Part shown: positions 1 to 10,170 of the stretch, in pieces
Numbering within the stretch: the stretch's first letter is position 1
Layout: the number at the start of each line of letters is the position of its first letter
NCBI RefSeq assembly: GCF_004791025.1
Contig: NZ_SRUO01000012.1
Location: 124,001 to 188,000 of the forward strand
Direction of reading: 5' to 3'
DNA from: Mesorhizobium sp. M4B.F.Ca.ET.203.01.1.1
GTDB lineage: Bacteria; Pseudomonadota; Alphaproteobacteria; Rhizobiales; Rhizobiaceae
DNA length: 64,000 nt
Position numbers and translations under genes: made by a program
Notes under the pieces: model-generated
Seen by the model: the letters and a program-made list of their open reading frames with translations, nothing else
The model's database searches: none
What the model was told of the DNA's origin: nothing

Positions 1-1
1 T

Positions 2-337
2 GTGACGTCGGCCGCGGATCGGCTGCTCGACGACTACTACAGTCGCGTGGCGGCGGATCCGGCCATCCAGGACCTGCAGAACGCGATCCAGGCCGACAAG
101 GCGCTGCAGAACCTCGACATCGCCGAGACCAGGCAGCAGGCGAAAATGTTCTGCGACCATGTCGGCCCGATGCTTGAGCCGGAGCGGCGCGAGGCGTTCG
201 GCCGCGTGGTGTTCTTGGTCTTCCAGCTTGCCGGCGGCGTGGTGCGGCTGGCGCTGACACAGGATGAGGCCGAGAGCCGGCGCACGATCGATGACTACCG
301 GTCGATCATCCACACGCAGTTGCGGCTGTTCCTCTGA
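2..337 (+). CDS. TetR-family transcriptional regulator, C-terminal part (cut by window edge)
   Basis: About 111 residues are visible and the reading frame is open to the left edge, so the DNA-binding N-terminus lies outside the window. What remains is all-helical, with a segment on a dimerisable face (CDHVGPMLEPERREAF) and a final helix, which resembles the ligand-binding/dimerisation half of TetR regulators. No helix-turn-helix is visible. The GTG at position 2 is an in-frame codon and need not be the true start. The gene ends 7 bp before the stop of the convergent LysR gene. The family call is inference from helical pattern and length. Confidence 0.5.
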   Translation: MTSAADRLLDDYYSRVAADPAIQDLQNAIQADKALQNLDIAETRQQAKMFCDHVGPMLEPERREAFGRVVFLVFQLAGGVVRLALTQDEAESRRTIDDYRSIIHTQLRLFL

Positions 338-343
338 TCGGCG

Positions 344-1240
344 TCAGGGATCCAGCTTCGGCCCAAGAATCTCCACCAGCCAGTCGACGAACACCCGCAC
401 CCTTGGCGACAGCTGGCGGCTGCGCGGATAGAGGACCGAGATCGGCGTCGGCGTCGGCGGATTGTCTGGAAGCACCTCGACCAGACGACCAGCCTCGATG
501 TCATCGGTAAAACGGCGACGCGGTGCCTGGTAGAGGCCGAAACCCTGGAGCACCAGCGTGGCGGCCGTGTCGGAGTTGGAAACCGTGACCCGCGACGGCA
601 GCACGATCTCGCGCACCTTGCCGTCGACGGTGAATTCCAGCGGCATCACCTGCCCGGTGCGCGACGAGACGAAGCCGATCATCACATGACCAGCCAGCTC
701 GTCCAGGTCACACGGCCGGCCATGGCGCTCGACATAGTCGGCGCTGGCGAGCGTCGCCTCGCGGGCGATGCCGATGCGGCGCGCGATCATGTCACTGTCG
801 GGAAGCGTGCCGGCGCGCACCACGCAGTCGACGCCCTCGCGCACGAGGTCGACGAGGCGGTCGCCCTCGCCGATATGCAAGCTGAGCCCAGGATAGCGGG
901 CGAGCAGCGCCGGCAGTTCCGGGATGACGACGGTGCGAGCCAGGTTGCCGTTGATGTCGATGCTGAGCCGCCCACGGACCTCATGCGCGCCGAAGCCGCC
1001 CTCGGCGTCCTCGATGTCGGCGAGGATGCCGATACAGCGCTGGTAATAGGCGTCACCATCGAGAGTGGTCGTGACGTGGCGGGTGGTGCGCCGAAGCAAC
1101 TGCACACCCAGGCGCTCCTCCAGCTGCTTGATCGCGGCGGTGGCGCTGGAGCGCGGCAGACCGAGATCGGCGGCGGCAGCGGTGAAGCTGCGCCTTTCCA
1201 CGACGCGGGTGAAAAGCCGCATGCTGTCGAACCTGTCCAT
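344..1240 (-). CDS. LysR-family transcriptional regulator
   Basis: 298 residues, the usual LysR length. The N-terminus has the winged helix-turn-helix (MRLFTRVVERRSFTAAAADL, residues about 6-25, then SSATAAIKQLEERLGVQLLR), and residues about 90-298 form the periplasmic-binding-like effector domain. I chose the ATG at 1240 because it places the HTH at the normal distance from the start; an upstream ATG at 1324 would add 28 residues unlike the family. The gene diverges from the SDR gene starting at 1348, leaving a 107-bp shared control region, so it probably regulates that oxidoreductase. The effector is not evident. Confidence 0.93.
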   Translation of the reverse strand: MDRFDSMRLFTRVVERRSFTAAAADLGLPRSSATAAIKQLEERLGVQLLRRTTRHVTTTLDGDAYYQRCIGILADIEDAEGGFGAHEVRGRLSIDINGNLARTVVIPELPALLARYPGLSLHIGEGDRLVDLVREGVDCVVRAGTLPDSDMIARRIGIAREATLASADYVERHGRPCDLDELAGHVMIGFVSSRTGQVMPLEFTVDGKVREIVLPSRVTVSNSDTAATLVLQGFGLYQAPRRRFTDDIEAGRLVEVLPDNPPTPTPISVLYPRSRQLSPRVRVFVDWLVEILGPKLDP

Positions 1241-1347
1241 CAGCGATTGTTCGCATAAGCTGAATAGTGTTGGCAATCCGTGCCCGATTATATCGTCCAG
1301 CAAGGCGAGTATATGCATCTCCATCCAAAACAGAAGGAGTTCTCGCC

Positions 1348-2109
1348 ATGACCACTCGGCCCATCGCTCTCATCACCGGGGGCAGCCGCGGCCTCGGCCG
1401 CAACACTGCGCTCAGCCTCGCCCGCAAGGGCGTCGACGTCATCGTTACCTATCACTCGCGCGCCGACGAAGCTGAGGCGGCTGTCGCCGAAATCGAGGCT
1501 GCCGGCGGCCGCTCCGCAGCACTCCAACTCGACACCGGCGGCATCGCCACCTTCCCCGCCTTCGCCGAGGCGTTGAAGAAGACGCTGAAGGAGACCTGGC
1601 AGCGCGACCGCTTCGACTATCTCATCAACAATGCCGGCACCGGCCTGCGCAAGATGATCGCCGAGACAACCGAGGAGGAGTTCGACACGCTGATGAACAC
1701 CCACCTCAAGGGTGTGTTCTTCCTCACCCAGGCGCTGCTGCCGCTGATCAATGACGGCGGCCGCATTATCAACATCTCCAGCGGTCTCGCCCGTTTCGCC
1801 GCACCCGGCTCGTCGGCCTATGCGATGATGAAAGGCGGCATCGAGGTGTTCACCCGCTACCTCGCCAAGGAACTCGGCCAGCGCGGCATCACCGCCAACA
1901 CCGTGGCGCCTGGCGCAATCGCCACCGACTTCAACGGCGGTCATGTGCGCGACAATGCCGAGATCAACCGCATGGTGGCCGGCGTCACCGCGCTCGGCCG
2001 GACCGGCGTCGCCGACGACATCGGGCCGATGATCGCCTCGCTGCTGTCGCAGGACAATCGCTGGGTCAACGCCCAGCGCATCGAAGTCTCCGGCGGGATG
2101 AACATCTAG
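1348..2109 (+). CDS. SDR-family NAD(P)-dependent oxidoreductase
   Basis: 253 residues, classical short-chain dehydrogenase/reductase. Visible motifs are the cofactor loop TGGSRGLG (residues 10-17), NNAG (about 95), the catalytic Ser in NISSG (about 142) and the YAMMK active site (about 157-161). The C-terminus ends in the usual RIEVSGGMNI. AAGGAG at 1334-1339 sets the ATG at 1348; the frame is open further upstream but without family similarity. It is divergent from a LysR regulator, a common arrangement in which the LysR protein controls the SDR. Its TAG stop shares the CTAG tetranucleotide with the stop of the convergent ATP-grasp gene. Substrate unknown. Confidence 0.95.
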   Translation: MTTRPIALITGGSRGLGRNTALSLARKGVDVIVTYHSRADEAEAAVAEIEAAGGRSAALQLDTGGIATFPAFAEALKKTLKETWQRDRFDYLINNAGTGLRKMIAETTEEEFDTLMNTHLKGVFFLTQALLPLINDGGRIINISSGLARFAAPGSSAYAMMKGGIEVFTRYLAKELGQRGITANTVAPGAIATDFNGGHVRDNAEINRMVAGVTALGRTGVADDIGPMIASLLSQDNRWVNAQRIEVSGGMNI

Positions 2110-2957
2110 GTAACCTGGCGGATCAGCCCTTCGAAGCCGTCGGCGAGATTTGAATTGCCGGCGGCGACGAAGTTCGAAAGGCGCCTGGCTCGCCCAGGGG
2201 TCTTGTTGGCGTCGAGCAGCACCGCCCTGCCTTCATGCATGACGAAATCGAACTTGCCATAATCGAAACCAAGTTCACGCCTTAGCGCGCGAAGCTCGTC
2301 GGGAACCGGAACAGGTTCGCGGCGGATCGTATCGTCGCCCTTCACGAGACTTTGCGGCGAGACGTGGCGGGTGCAGCGTTCGCGTTCGCCGCAAAACAGC
2401 CAGAAGCGGGCTCCAAAGCCGTCCGGCTCCGGTTCGGGAACGAATTTTTCCACCACGAGATCCTCGCGGTCGAACACCGTCGTCGGAACATCGGCAAGCG
2501 AGCCATGGACACGATAGCCGTCCAAGGCTTCGAGGCCGGGAAACGGCTCCGGCTTGCCGGCGCGTCGCGACCGCCGGTTCAGCGAGCGCTCGCGCGTTCC
2601 GTGGTTGTTGAGGCTGCTCTTCACGATGACCGGGCCCTGCCATGCGTCGCCCCGGCCGATCACGGCACCGCTGACGCGACGCTTGGAGATGTCGGCGGCG
2701 CCGATGTTGAGGCAGAAGGGAAACGCGCGCGCGTATTCGACATATTCGGCCGGCGTCACGGTCGCGTCGACATGCAGTACCGCGATGTCGGCTTCCGGCC
2801 TGGCCGCCGTGCCGGCAAGGACGTGGACCGAATGGCCGCGCCGCTTCAGTTCTTCCAGCAGGTCGAAGAGCATGTAGGGGCTGTCGCGGCGCAGCAGCAG
2901 CCCACGTCGGCTCTGAAACCGGTCGAACTCATGCGTGATGACCGCGATGCGCACCAT
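2106..2957 (-). CDS. ATP-grasp domain protein of unknown substrate
   Basis: 283 residues. The N-terminal third (MVRIAVITHEF, then a segment ending near PFCLNIGAADISKR) looks like a Rossmann-type pre-ATP-grasp domain. The rest has ATP-grasp features: a lysine strand VIVKSSLNNHG (about 118), VVEKFVPEPE (about 180), and a metal-ligand end DFVMHEGRAVLLDANKTPGR (about 250-270), where Asp and Asn normally bind Mg. I chose ATG 2957 because the open frame upstream runs across the methyltransferase gene and does not resemble the family. Such proteins ligate a carboxylate to an amine using ATP; the substrate cannot be read here. A methyltransferase gene diverges from it 67 bp away. Confidence 0.75.
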   Translation of the reverse strand: MVRIAVITHEFDRFQSRRGLLLRRDSPYMLFDLLEELKRRGHSVHVLAGTAARPEADIAVLHVDATVTPAEYVEYARAFPFCLNIGAADISKRRVSGAVIGRGDAWQGPVIVKSSLNNHGTRERSLNRRSRRAGKPEPFPGLEALDGYRVHGSLADVPTTVFDREDLVVEKFVPEPEPDGFGARFWLFCGERERCTRHVSPQSLVKGDDTIRREPVPVPDELRALRRELGFDYGKFDFVMHEGRAVLLDANKTPGRARRLSNFVAAGNSNLADGFEGLIRQVT

Positions 2958-3024
2958 ATGCCCCTTGGTTTCCAGGCGGCCATCAAGTAATCGACACCGT
3001 TGCGTGGGAACCGGGGCGTTTTGC

Positions 3025-3819
3025 ATGACGCAGCACTGGAATGCAATTCGCAGGCACTGGCAGTTGCTTGGGCCGCCACTCAGGCCGCCGGCGGAAGCCG
3101 TCGCAACATATGAGCGAGAACTCGATCTGTCCGGAGCACACGTCGTTCTGCTCGGCGTGACGCCGGAACTTGCCGGCCTCGGGGCGACGATGACGGCCGT
3201 CGACGAGTCTCCCGAAATGATCGCGGGAATCTGGCCGGGCGACACGGCGTCGCGCAGAGCGGTGAACGGCGACTGGCTTGACCTGCCCGTTCCTGGCGCA
3301 AGCGTGGATGTGGTAATCGGTGACGGGTGCCTTTCCGCGCTCGCTTTGTCGGTCGCACGGCGGGCGCTGTTCGCGGCAATCGCACGCGTGCTCCGTCCAG
3401 GCGGCCGAGCGGGGGCGCGCCTCTTTGCCGGTCCGCAAGCACCCGACGACCCGCACGCGGTACGGGGGCTCGCGCTGTCCGGCGGCGTCTCCACCTTCCA
3501 TGAGCTCAAATGGCGCGTCGCCATGACCGCGGCGGGCAACGCGCCCGACTATGCCATCCCCGTGAAGACCATTGCGGAACGGTTCGACGCGCTGTTTCCC
3601 GACCGCGCGGAGCTTTCAGCACGCACCGGGTGGGAATTGCCGGTCATCGGCACCATCGACGTCTACCGCAACTCTTCGGCTATCTACAGCTTCGCGCCGG
3701 CAGACGTGCTGATTGGCGAGGCGCATGCGTTCTTCGACGATGTCGGCGTCGTTCCAACAGGCAGCTATGGTCTCGCCGAGCGATGCCCGCTGCTGGTGCT
3801 GCGCTCGCCGAGGCGTTAA
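3025..3819 (+). CDS. class I SAM-dependent methyltransferase
   Basis: 264 residues. A methyltransferase-11/25-like Rossmann core is visible at residues about 35-140: VVLLGVTPELAG (motif I region), TMTAVDESPEMI (motif II acidic residue), NGDWLDLPVPGASVDVVIGD (motif III-IV), and VLRPGGRAGARLF (motif VI). The remainder is a substrate-side domain of about 110 residues. Start 3025 gives MTQHWNAIRRHW, a typical N-terminal helix for these enzymes; the frame is open upstream but overlaps the divergent ATP-grasp gene. The close divergent pairing with an ATP-grasp gene suggests a joint small-molecule or peptide modification role, which is inference. Confidence 0.85.
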   Translation: MTQHWNAIRRHWQLLGPPLRPPAEAVATYERELDLSGAHVVLLGVTPELAGLGATMTAVDESPEMIAGIWPGDTASRRAVNGDWLDLPVPGASVDVVIGDGCLSALALSVARRALFAAIARVLRPGGRAGARLFAGPQAPDDPHAVRGLALSGGVSTFHELKWRVAMTAAGNAPDYAIPVKTIAERFDALFPDRAELSARTGWELPVIGTIDVYRNSSAIYSFAPADVLIGEAHAFFDDVGVVPTGSYGLAERCPLLVLRSPRR

Positions 3820-3922
3820 GGGGCACCGATAAAATTCCTTCGCGATCCCATCGGCGGAGACCGCGTTCCTCGTGCGAATGCAGGCCGGGAAAAATTTCGC
3901 GCGGTTCGCTCCTTGCGCGCGC

Positions 3923-3952
3923 CTTGACTCTCGAAACCCTCCGGCCTATCTC
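3923..3952 (+). promoter_or_regulatory. RpoH (sigma-32)-type heat-shock promoter of groESL
   Basis: CTTGAC at 3923-3928 and CCTATCTC at 3945-3952 match the alphaproteobacterial RpoH pattern (CTTGAC, about 16-17 bp, CYTATNT). The site lies just upstream of the CIRCE operator and about 100 bp before groES. It could also be read as a housekeeping promoter with -35 TTGACT. Confidence 0.7.
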
Positions 3953-3961
3953 AGCGCCACG

Positions 3962-3988
3962 TTAGCACTCGCCTTGCGTGAGTGCTAA
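3962..3988. promoter_or_regulatory. CIRCE operator (HrcA binding site)
   Basis: Perfect TTAGCACTC (3962-3970), 9-nt spacer, GAGTGCTAA (3980-3988), identical to the CIRCE consensus. It lies in the predicted groESL leader and implies repression by HrcA, whose gene is not in this window. Confidence 0.97.
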
Positions 3989-4050
3989 CTCATATCCGGC
4001 CTCGCCGGATGGAGGAACAGTTCTCACCGTTCTCATCGAGGAAGACACTA

Positions 4051-4347
4051 ATGGCAAAGTCCAAGTTCCGCCCGCTTCATGACCGCGTGGTCGTTCGCCG
4101 GGTCGAATCCGAATCCAAGACCGCCGGCGGGATCATCATCCCGGATACGGCGAAGGAAAAGCCGCAGGAAGGCGAGATCATCGCCGTCGGCTCCGGCGCC
4201 CGCGACGAGGCCGGCAAGCTCGTGCCGCTGGACGTCAAGGCCGGCGACCGCATCCTGTTCGGCAAGTGGTCCGGCACCGAAGTCAAGCTCAATGGTGAAG
4301 ACCTTCTGATCATGAAGGAATCCGACATCATGGGCATCATCGGCTGA
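4051..4347 (+). CDS. groES: co-chaperonin GroES
   Basis: 98 residues, normal Hsp10 length. It begins MAKSKFRPLHDRVVVRRVES and carries the mobile-loop and roof region (TAGGIIIPDTAKEKPQEGE, residues about 24-42), ending IMKESDIMGIIG. GroES forms the heptameric lid of the GroEL folding chamber in the cytoplasm. ATG 4051 is chosen by alignment; an in-frame ATG at 3982 would sit inside the CIRCE element. It is the first gene of groESL, 69 bp before groEL. Control by CIRCE/HrcA and an RpoH-like promoter is visible upstream. Confidence 0.98.
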   Translation: MAKSKFRPLHDRVVVRRVESESKTAGGIIIPDTAKEKPQEGEIIAVGSGARDEAGKLVPLDVKAGDRILFGKWSGTEVKLNGEDLLIMKESDIMGIIG

Positions 4348-4416
4348 ACATCGGCCTCACCGTCAACTGAATCTTGAATCTGCGGGTTCGACCCGAACCC
4401 CTGACAGGAGCTTACA

Positions 4417-6069
<1,653 letters not shown>

Positions 6070-6094
6070 TCCAGCTCTCTCGCGAAGCATACGG

Positions 6095-6122
6095 AAAGGG
6101 CGCCGAAAGGCGCCCTTTTTCG
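6095..6122 (+). terminator. rho-independent terminator of groESL
   Basis: Stem AAAGGGCGCC (6095-6104), loop GAAA, stem GGCGCCCTTT (6109-6118), followed by a T-run. It lies 25 bp after the groEL stop. Confidence 0.93.
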
Positions 6123-6338
6123 TTGTCGCTTAACGCTGCGTCAGCGAAGGCCTTGCGGCTCTAAGTCCTGCCCGCTGACTCTTTCCTGAGCAAATCGTCA
6201 ACCAAATCAGCTATTTCGATCAAGCGCTTGTGACCGAGCCAGAAATTGTAGGACAATAAATTTTAACACATTCACGGTTACTAAAGAACGGAGCACCGTA
6301 AGGTTGCTCGAGATTGCAGCGTTCTTCAGGTCAGCCTC

Positions 6339-8396
6339 ATGCAGATTTTCCGGCGGTTTTCGCGTAGCCGCGATGGCAACGTCCTCATCATCTCGGCCCT
6401 GGTGCTGCCGCTGCTCATCGGCATGGCGGCGCTGGTCACCGAATATGGCGGAGCCCTGGTCGAGCGCTCCGACAACCAGCGCATCGCCGACCTCTCGGCC
6501 TTTGCCGGCGCGCTTGCCTACAACGCTACGAAGTCCACCGATCAGATGAAGGCGACGGCGGTCAATGTCGCCGTGCTCAACGGGGTGCCCGCGGCCGACG
6601 TGCAGGCCTCGCTGGTGACGTCGCCGAAGACCAGCGGCATGAAAGCTGTTGCGGTGACGATCAACACGCCGAAATCGCTGATCCTGGCGCGGGTGCTGCA
6701 GGACCGCCAGCAGTTGAACATCCACGCCAACTCGATCGCAGAAGTCGGTGCGGCGGCGTCGACGCCCGGCTGCATGCTGGCGCTCGACGGCACCCAGACC
6801 GGCATCACGCTTTCCGGCGGCACCAAGATCAGCGCGCCGAAATGCACGGTCTCGTCGAACAACACAGTGACGGTGCCTTGCGGAACGACCATCTCGGCGA
6901 TCGGCGTCACCTACAATTCGACGACGGCGCCAAGCCAGCCCTGCAGCGGCATCACCGGCACGATCTCCAAGAAGTACACGGCCGATCCGCTGGCCGGCAA
7001 CACGGCCGTCGCCGCCGCCGTCGCCCGCATCACAACCGTGGCCGCGCTTTCGACGACGACCGCGCCGACGGCGCCGACCACCCCCACCGGCAGCGATATC
7101 GCTTTCGCATGGAACCAGAGCTCGACGCAGAGCCAGGCAACCACGCTCGGCTGCACGGCCAGCTGGGCATCGGCGACCTCGACCTGGACGCTGAATTGCG
7201 GCAGCAAGACCACGGTCAACCTGGGCACCATCACCATCGGCGGCGGCATCAACCTCAATTTCGCCACCAGTGGCGCGGCGAGCACCGTCTACAACATCGC
7301 CGGCGACCTCACGACCAGCGCCACGACCAAATTCGGCCCCGGCACCTACAATTTCGCCAAGACACTGACCACGGCCGGAACCACGACCTTCGGCGCCGGC
7401 ACCTACAATTTCGGCAAGCAGGTGACGACCGCTGGGATAACGACCTTCGGCGCCGGAACCTTCAACTTCACCAAGGGCCTGACGACCGGCGGCGGCGCCA
7501 CCACGACGTTCGGCGCCGGCACCTTCAAGATCGGCATCAGCGACAACACCTGCGGCGGCACCGCGCGTGTCAGCCTCTGCAACACCAGCACGCTCACCTT
7601 TGGCGGGCCGAGCACGTTCGAGCTGCCCGGCGGCTTCAACAACACCGGCGGCGCGACGTTGACCTTCGGCTCCGGCACCGCCAACAGCTACAAGATCGGC
7701 CCCGGCAGCAATGGCGACGCCATCACGCTCGGCGGCGGCTCCAAGACCCTCCTGGCCGACGCCACCAGTTCGGGCGTGTTCCAGGTGGTCGGCAACGTCA
7801 ATGGCGGCGGTGGCGGCAGCTGCTTTGTCGTGCCGGCCACGGCGCAGCACGACATCGAAGGCAACTTCATCGGCTCCGGCGCCATCCTGCTCGGCGCCGG
7901 CATCTACACGGTGGACGGCTATTTCGCGCTCGGCGGCAGCGGCGGCGGCAGCGCCAGCTGCGGCGGCTCGACGATCAGCATCAGCGGCACCGATGTGACG
8001 CTGGTGCTGTCGGGCAAGGCCAAATCGAGCTCGGGAAGCTGCAACGGCTATGTCTTCTGCGTCGCGGCCGGCTACAGCAACATCGTGCTCACCGCGCCGC
8101 AGACCGGCGCCACGGCCAAGCTCGCCGTGATCGGGCCGACCTCGACCTCGGTCACCGCCGGCGCCACCTTCGCCGAAGGCGGCTCCAATGCGCAGATCTC
8201 CGGCGCCTTCTATTTCCCCTATGGCCCGATCATCATGAACGGCGGCTCCAGCGTGCTCGGCTCGGCCACCGACGCCACCAAATGCCTGCAGATGATCGGC
8301 TCGCGCATCACGCTGTCGGGCGGCACGGCCGCTGCGAGCGAATGCATCGCCGCCACGAGCGCCTCCACCGCGAGCAAAGTGAGCTTGGTCCAGTGA
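6339..8396 (+). CDS. TadG-like surface/pilus-assembly protein with internal tandem repeats
   Basis: 685 residues. The N-terminus (RDGNVLIISALVLPLLIG, residues about 13-30) is the single membrane helix of Flp pilus-assembly TadG/TadE-like proteins, with the typical E-Y after it, followed by a domain rich in Ala, Gly, Ser and Thr. At residues about 331-397 a 19-residue unit recurs (core TTFGAGTYNF), predicted to form beta strands, probably a beta-solenoid. Several Cys residues are spread through the second half. It is secreted or anchored by the N-terminal helix. It is followed with a 1-nt overlap (TGATG) by a second TadE-like gene. The Tad ATPase, secretin and Flp pilin are absent from the window, so the partner machinery lies elsewhere. 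Confidence 0.82.
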   Translation: MQIFRRFSRSRDGNVLIISALVLPLLIGMAALVTEYGGALVERSDNQRIADLSAFAGALAYNATKSTDQMKATAVNVAVLNGVPAADVQASLVTSPKTSGMKAVAVTINTPKSLILARVLQDRQQLNIHANSIAEVGAAASTPGCMLALDGTQTGITLSGGTKISAPKCTVSSNNTVTVPCGTTISAIGVTYNSTTAPSQPCSGITGTISKKYTADPLAGNTAVAAAVARITTVAALSTTTAPTAPTTPTGSDIAFAWNQSSTQSQATTLGCTASWASATSTWTLNCGSKTTVNLGTITIGGGINLNFATSGAASTVYNIAGDLTTSATTKFGPGTYNFAKTLTTAGTTTFGAGTYNFGKQVTTAGITTFGAGTFNFTKGLTTGGGATTTFGAGTFKIGISDNTCGGTARVSLCNTSTLTFGGPSTFELPGGFNNTGGATLTFGSGTANSYKIGPGSNGDAITLGGGSKTLLADATSSGVFQVVGNVNGGGGGSCFVVPATAQHDIEGNFIGSGAILLGAGIYTVDGYFALGGSGGGSASCGGSTISISGTDVTLVLSGKAKSSSGSCNGYVFCVAAGYSNIVLTAPQTGATAKLAVIGPTSTSVTAGATFAEGGSNAQISGAFYFPYGPIIMNGGSSVLGSATDATKCLQMIGSRITLSGGTAAASECIAATSASTASKVSLVQ
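7313..7540 (+). repeat. in-frame tandem repeats of 57-63 bp in the TadG-like gene
   Basis: The TTCGG(C)(C/G)CCGG(C/A)ACC core begins at 7332, 7389, 7446 and 7509, giving spacings of 57, 57 and 63 bp (19, 19 and 21 residues). The encoded units share a TFGAGT(Y/F)(N/K)(F/I) core. Confidence 0.85.
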
Positions 8397-9001
8397 TGAT
8401 TTCAAACATCCTTCGCCGCCTGCCGCGCTTGTTGCGCGGCTCGGCCCTCGCCCGCTCCCTCTGCCGCGATCGATCCGGCGTCTCGGCGGTCGAGTTCGCG
8501 CTGGTCAGCCCGGTGCTGATCACCATACTTGCCGGAACCGTCGACATCGGCGCTTCGCTCAAGGCAAAATTCGATCTGACCTCGGCGATCTCCGCCGGCT
8601 CCAACTATGCCCTGCTCGGTGCCGACAAGGTCACATCGACCGGCGGCGCCACGCTCGCCGCCAACATCATGGCGGTGGTGAGCAGCGGCCTCAGCAGCAC
8701 CGGCGGCACCATCAAGGTGGTGGTCAACAATGGCGCCTCGATCACCTACAACGCCAGCACGGCCACCGCGAGCCAGAGCGGGACGGCATCCAACGCCGAC
8801 CTCTGCTATTGCCCGACGGTTTCGGGGACCACGGTCACCTGGGGCACGTCGGTGACCTGCAGCACCGCTTGCCCCAAGGGCGGCATTTCCGGAAAGTTCG
8901 TGGCCATCACCGCAAGCAGGCCGTTCGCGCCGCTGTTCGGCGCCCTCGGCATCGTCAAGAGCGGCAACATCGGCGTCGAGGCCATGGTGCAGCCGCAATG
9001 A
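8396..9001 (+). CDS. TadE-like pilus-assembly protein
   Basis: 201 residues. The N-terminal half has the TadE signature: a basic segment (SLCRDRSG), then VSAVEFALVSPVLITILAGT (residues about 26-45), a membrane helix preceded by the conserved Glu. The rest is a small exported Thr/Ser-rich domain with a Cys cluster (DLCYCPTV, TCSTACPKGG). The ATG overlaps the stop of the upstream gene by 1 nt, and the 3' end overlaps the next gene as ATGA. TadE-like minor pseudopilins are thought to prime Flp pilus assembly; here the role is by family only. Confidence 0.85.
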   Translation: MISNILRRLPRLLRGSALARSLCRDRSGVSAVEFALVSPVLITILAGTVDIGASLKAKFDLTSAISAGSNYALLGADKVTSTGGATLAANIMAVVSSGLSSTGGTIKVVVNNGASITYNASTATASQSGTASNADLCYCPTVSGTTVTWGTSVTCSTACPKGGISGKFVAITASRPFAPLFGALGIVKSGNIGVEAMVQPQ

Positions 9002-9438
9002 AGAGCCTGTCGTCATTTCTCCGCGACAGGTCCGGCGCCAATGCGGTCGAGTTCGCGCTGCTTTCGGTGCCGCTGCTGATGGTGCTGTTCGGCACGGTGG
9101 AGTTCGGCCGCATGTACTGGGTGCAGCACGCGCTGCAGGAAACCGCGACCTCGGCGGCGCGCTGCGTTGGCGTGCTGCAGAGCGGGTGCACGAAAAGCGG
9201 CGTCTACAACTCGGCCAGCACCGTCAGCTACATCAGCACCATGGCCGCGACCGACGGCATCGCGCTGAGCGGCAGCAACATCACCGTCAACAACAACACG
9301 ACCTGCTCGGGCCTCAGCGGGTTTTCGACGGTGCGGATATCCTACACATTCTCGACCGTGCTGCCGACCTTCCTGACCGCGCTGGCCAATGGGCCGCTGC
9401 TCAGCGCAACGGCCTGCTTCCCCAACCAGGGCGCCTAG
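8998..9438 (+). CDS. TadE-like pilus-assembly protein
   Basis: 146 residues. RDRSGANAVEFALLSVPLLM (residues about 9-28) is the TadE membrane motif with its Glu; LFGTVEFGRMYWVQHALQET continues the pseudopilin-like helix. The exported part has four Cys. ATGA overlap with the previous gene shows translational coupling, so the three genes 6339-9438 form one operon. Different from its neighbour in lacking the Thr-rich insert. Confidence 0.87.
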   Translation: MKSLSSFLRDRSGANAVEFALLSVPLLMVLFGTVEFGRMYWVQHALQETATSAARCVGVLQSGCTKSGVYNSASTVSYISTMAATDGIALSGSNITVNNNTTCSGLSGFSTVRISYTFSTVLPTFLTALANGPLLSATACFPNQGA

Positions 9439-9517
9439 AGCGTTTCTCCATTTCACGGAGACGGCGAACCGCCCTATCTCTCTGCTTTGACACAATTCCG
9501 GAGGCGCATGAACTGCT

Positions 9518-10120
9518 CTAAACGGTAGCTTCCTCGCGCTCCGCCGCCTTGCCGGCACGCACCGCCGCCTCCACCAGCGCCGTCACTTCATCGGCCACGG
9601 CCGTGAGCGGCCCGTGGTCGCGGGTGGCTCGGGCGATCACCATCAGGCCCTCGAGCGAGGATTCGACGAGCAGCGCAAGCGCCTGCGCGCGCCGCTCGGG
9701 CACCCCTGCCCTGACGAATGCCTGGCGCAGCAGGCCAATCCACTGCTCGAAGGCCGAGCGGCACAATTCCGCCAGCTCCGGTGTTGGCGAGTCCAGCACG
9801 ACAGGCGCGATCGGACAGCCGAGCGAGAACTGGTTCTCCTCCAGCATGGTAGCCACCGACTGATAGATGTGGCGGACCGATACGGCCGGGTTGTCTTCCG
9901 CCGCCAGCGCAGCACCCAGCCGCTCCGTCACCTCGGCGACGCTGGCGCGCGTCACCTCGATGACCAGCTGGTCCTTGCCGCCCGGAAAATGAAAGTAGAG
10001 CGAGCCGCGGGGGGCCGCGCTGGCGCTCAAAATGTCGTTCAGCGAGGTGCCGTGATAGCCGCGCTGCCTCAGCAGCAGGCCGGTCGTCTCGAGTATGCGG
10101 GCCCGGGTGTCGTTCGCCAT
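9518..10120 (-). CDS. TetR-family transcriptional regulator
   Basis: 200 residues. The HTH is clear (RARILETTGLLLRQRGYHGT, then SLNDILSASAAPRGSLYFHF, residues about 5-45), followed by GGKDQLVIEV. This sequence type (GSLYFHFPGGKDQL) is common in regulators of efflux or electrophile-response genes. ATG 10120 (MANDTRAR) is preferred to an ATG at 10141 because it is preceded by an AGAGG ribosome site. It diverges from an osmC gene whose upstream region has two ATCGGTCTA half-sites, so it likely represses that operon. Confidence 0.92.
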   Translation of the reverse strand: MANDTRARILETTGLLLRQRGYHGTSLNDILSASAAPRGSLYFHFPGGKDQLVIEVTRASVAEVTERLGAALAAEDNPAVSVRHIYQSVATMLEENQFSLGCPIAPVVLDSPTPELAELCRSAFEQWIGLLRQAFVRAGVPERRAQALALLVESSLEGLMVIARATRDHGPLTAVADEVTALVEAAVRAGKAAEREEATV

Positions 10121-10170
10121 GTCAACCTCTGTCAGGAGCAACCATTATAGGCCTTGCGCAGAATATGACA

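Noticed and set aside
6207..8405. 732-codon frame antisense to the TadG-like gene
   Set aside because: Composition is an Arg/Gly/Ala artefact; the sense gene has a signal-anchor and coupled neighbours.
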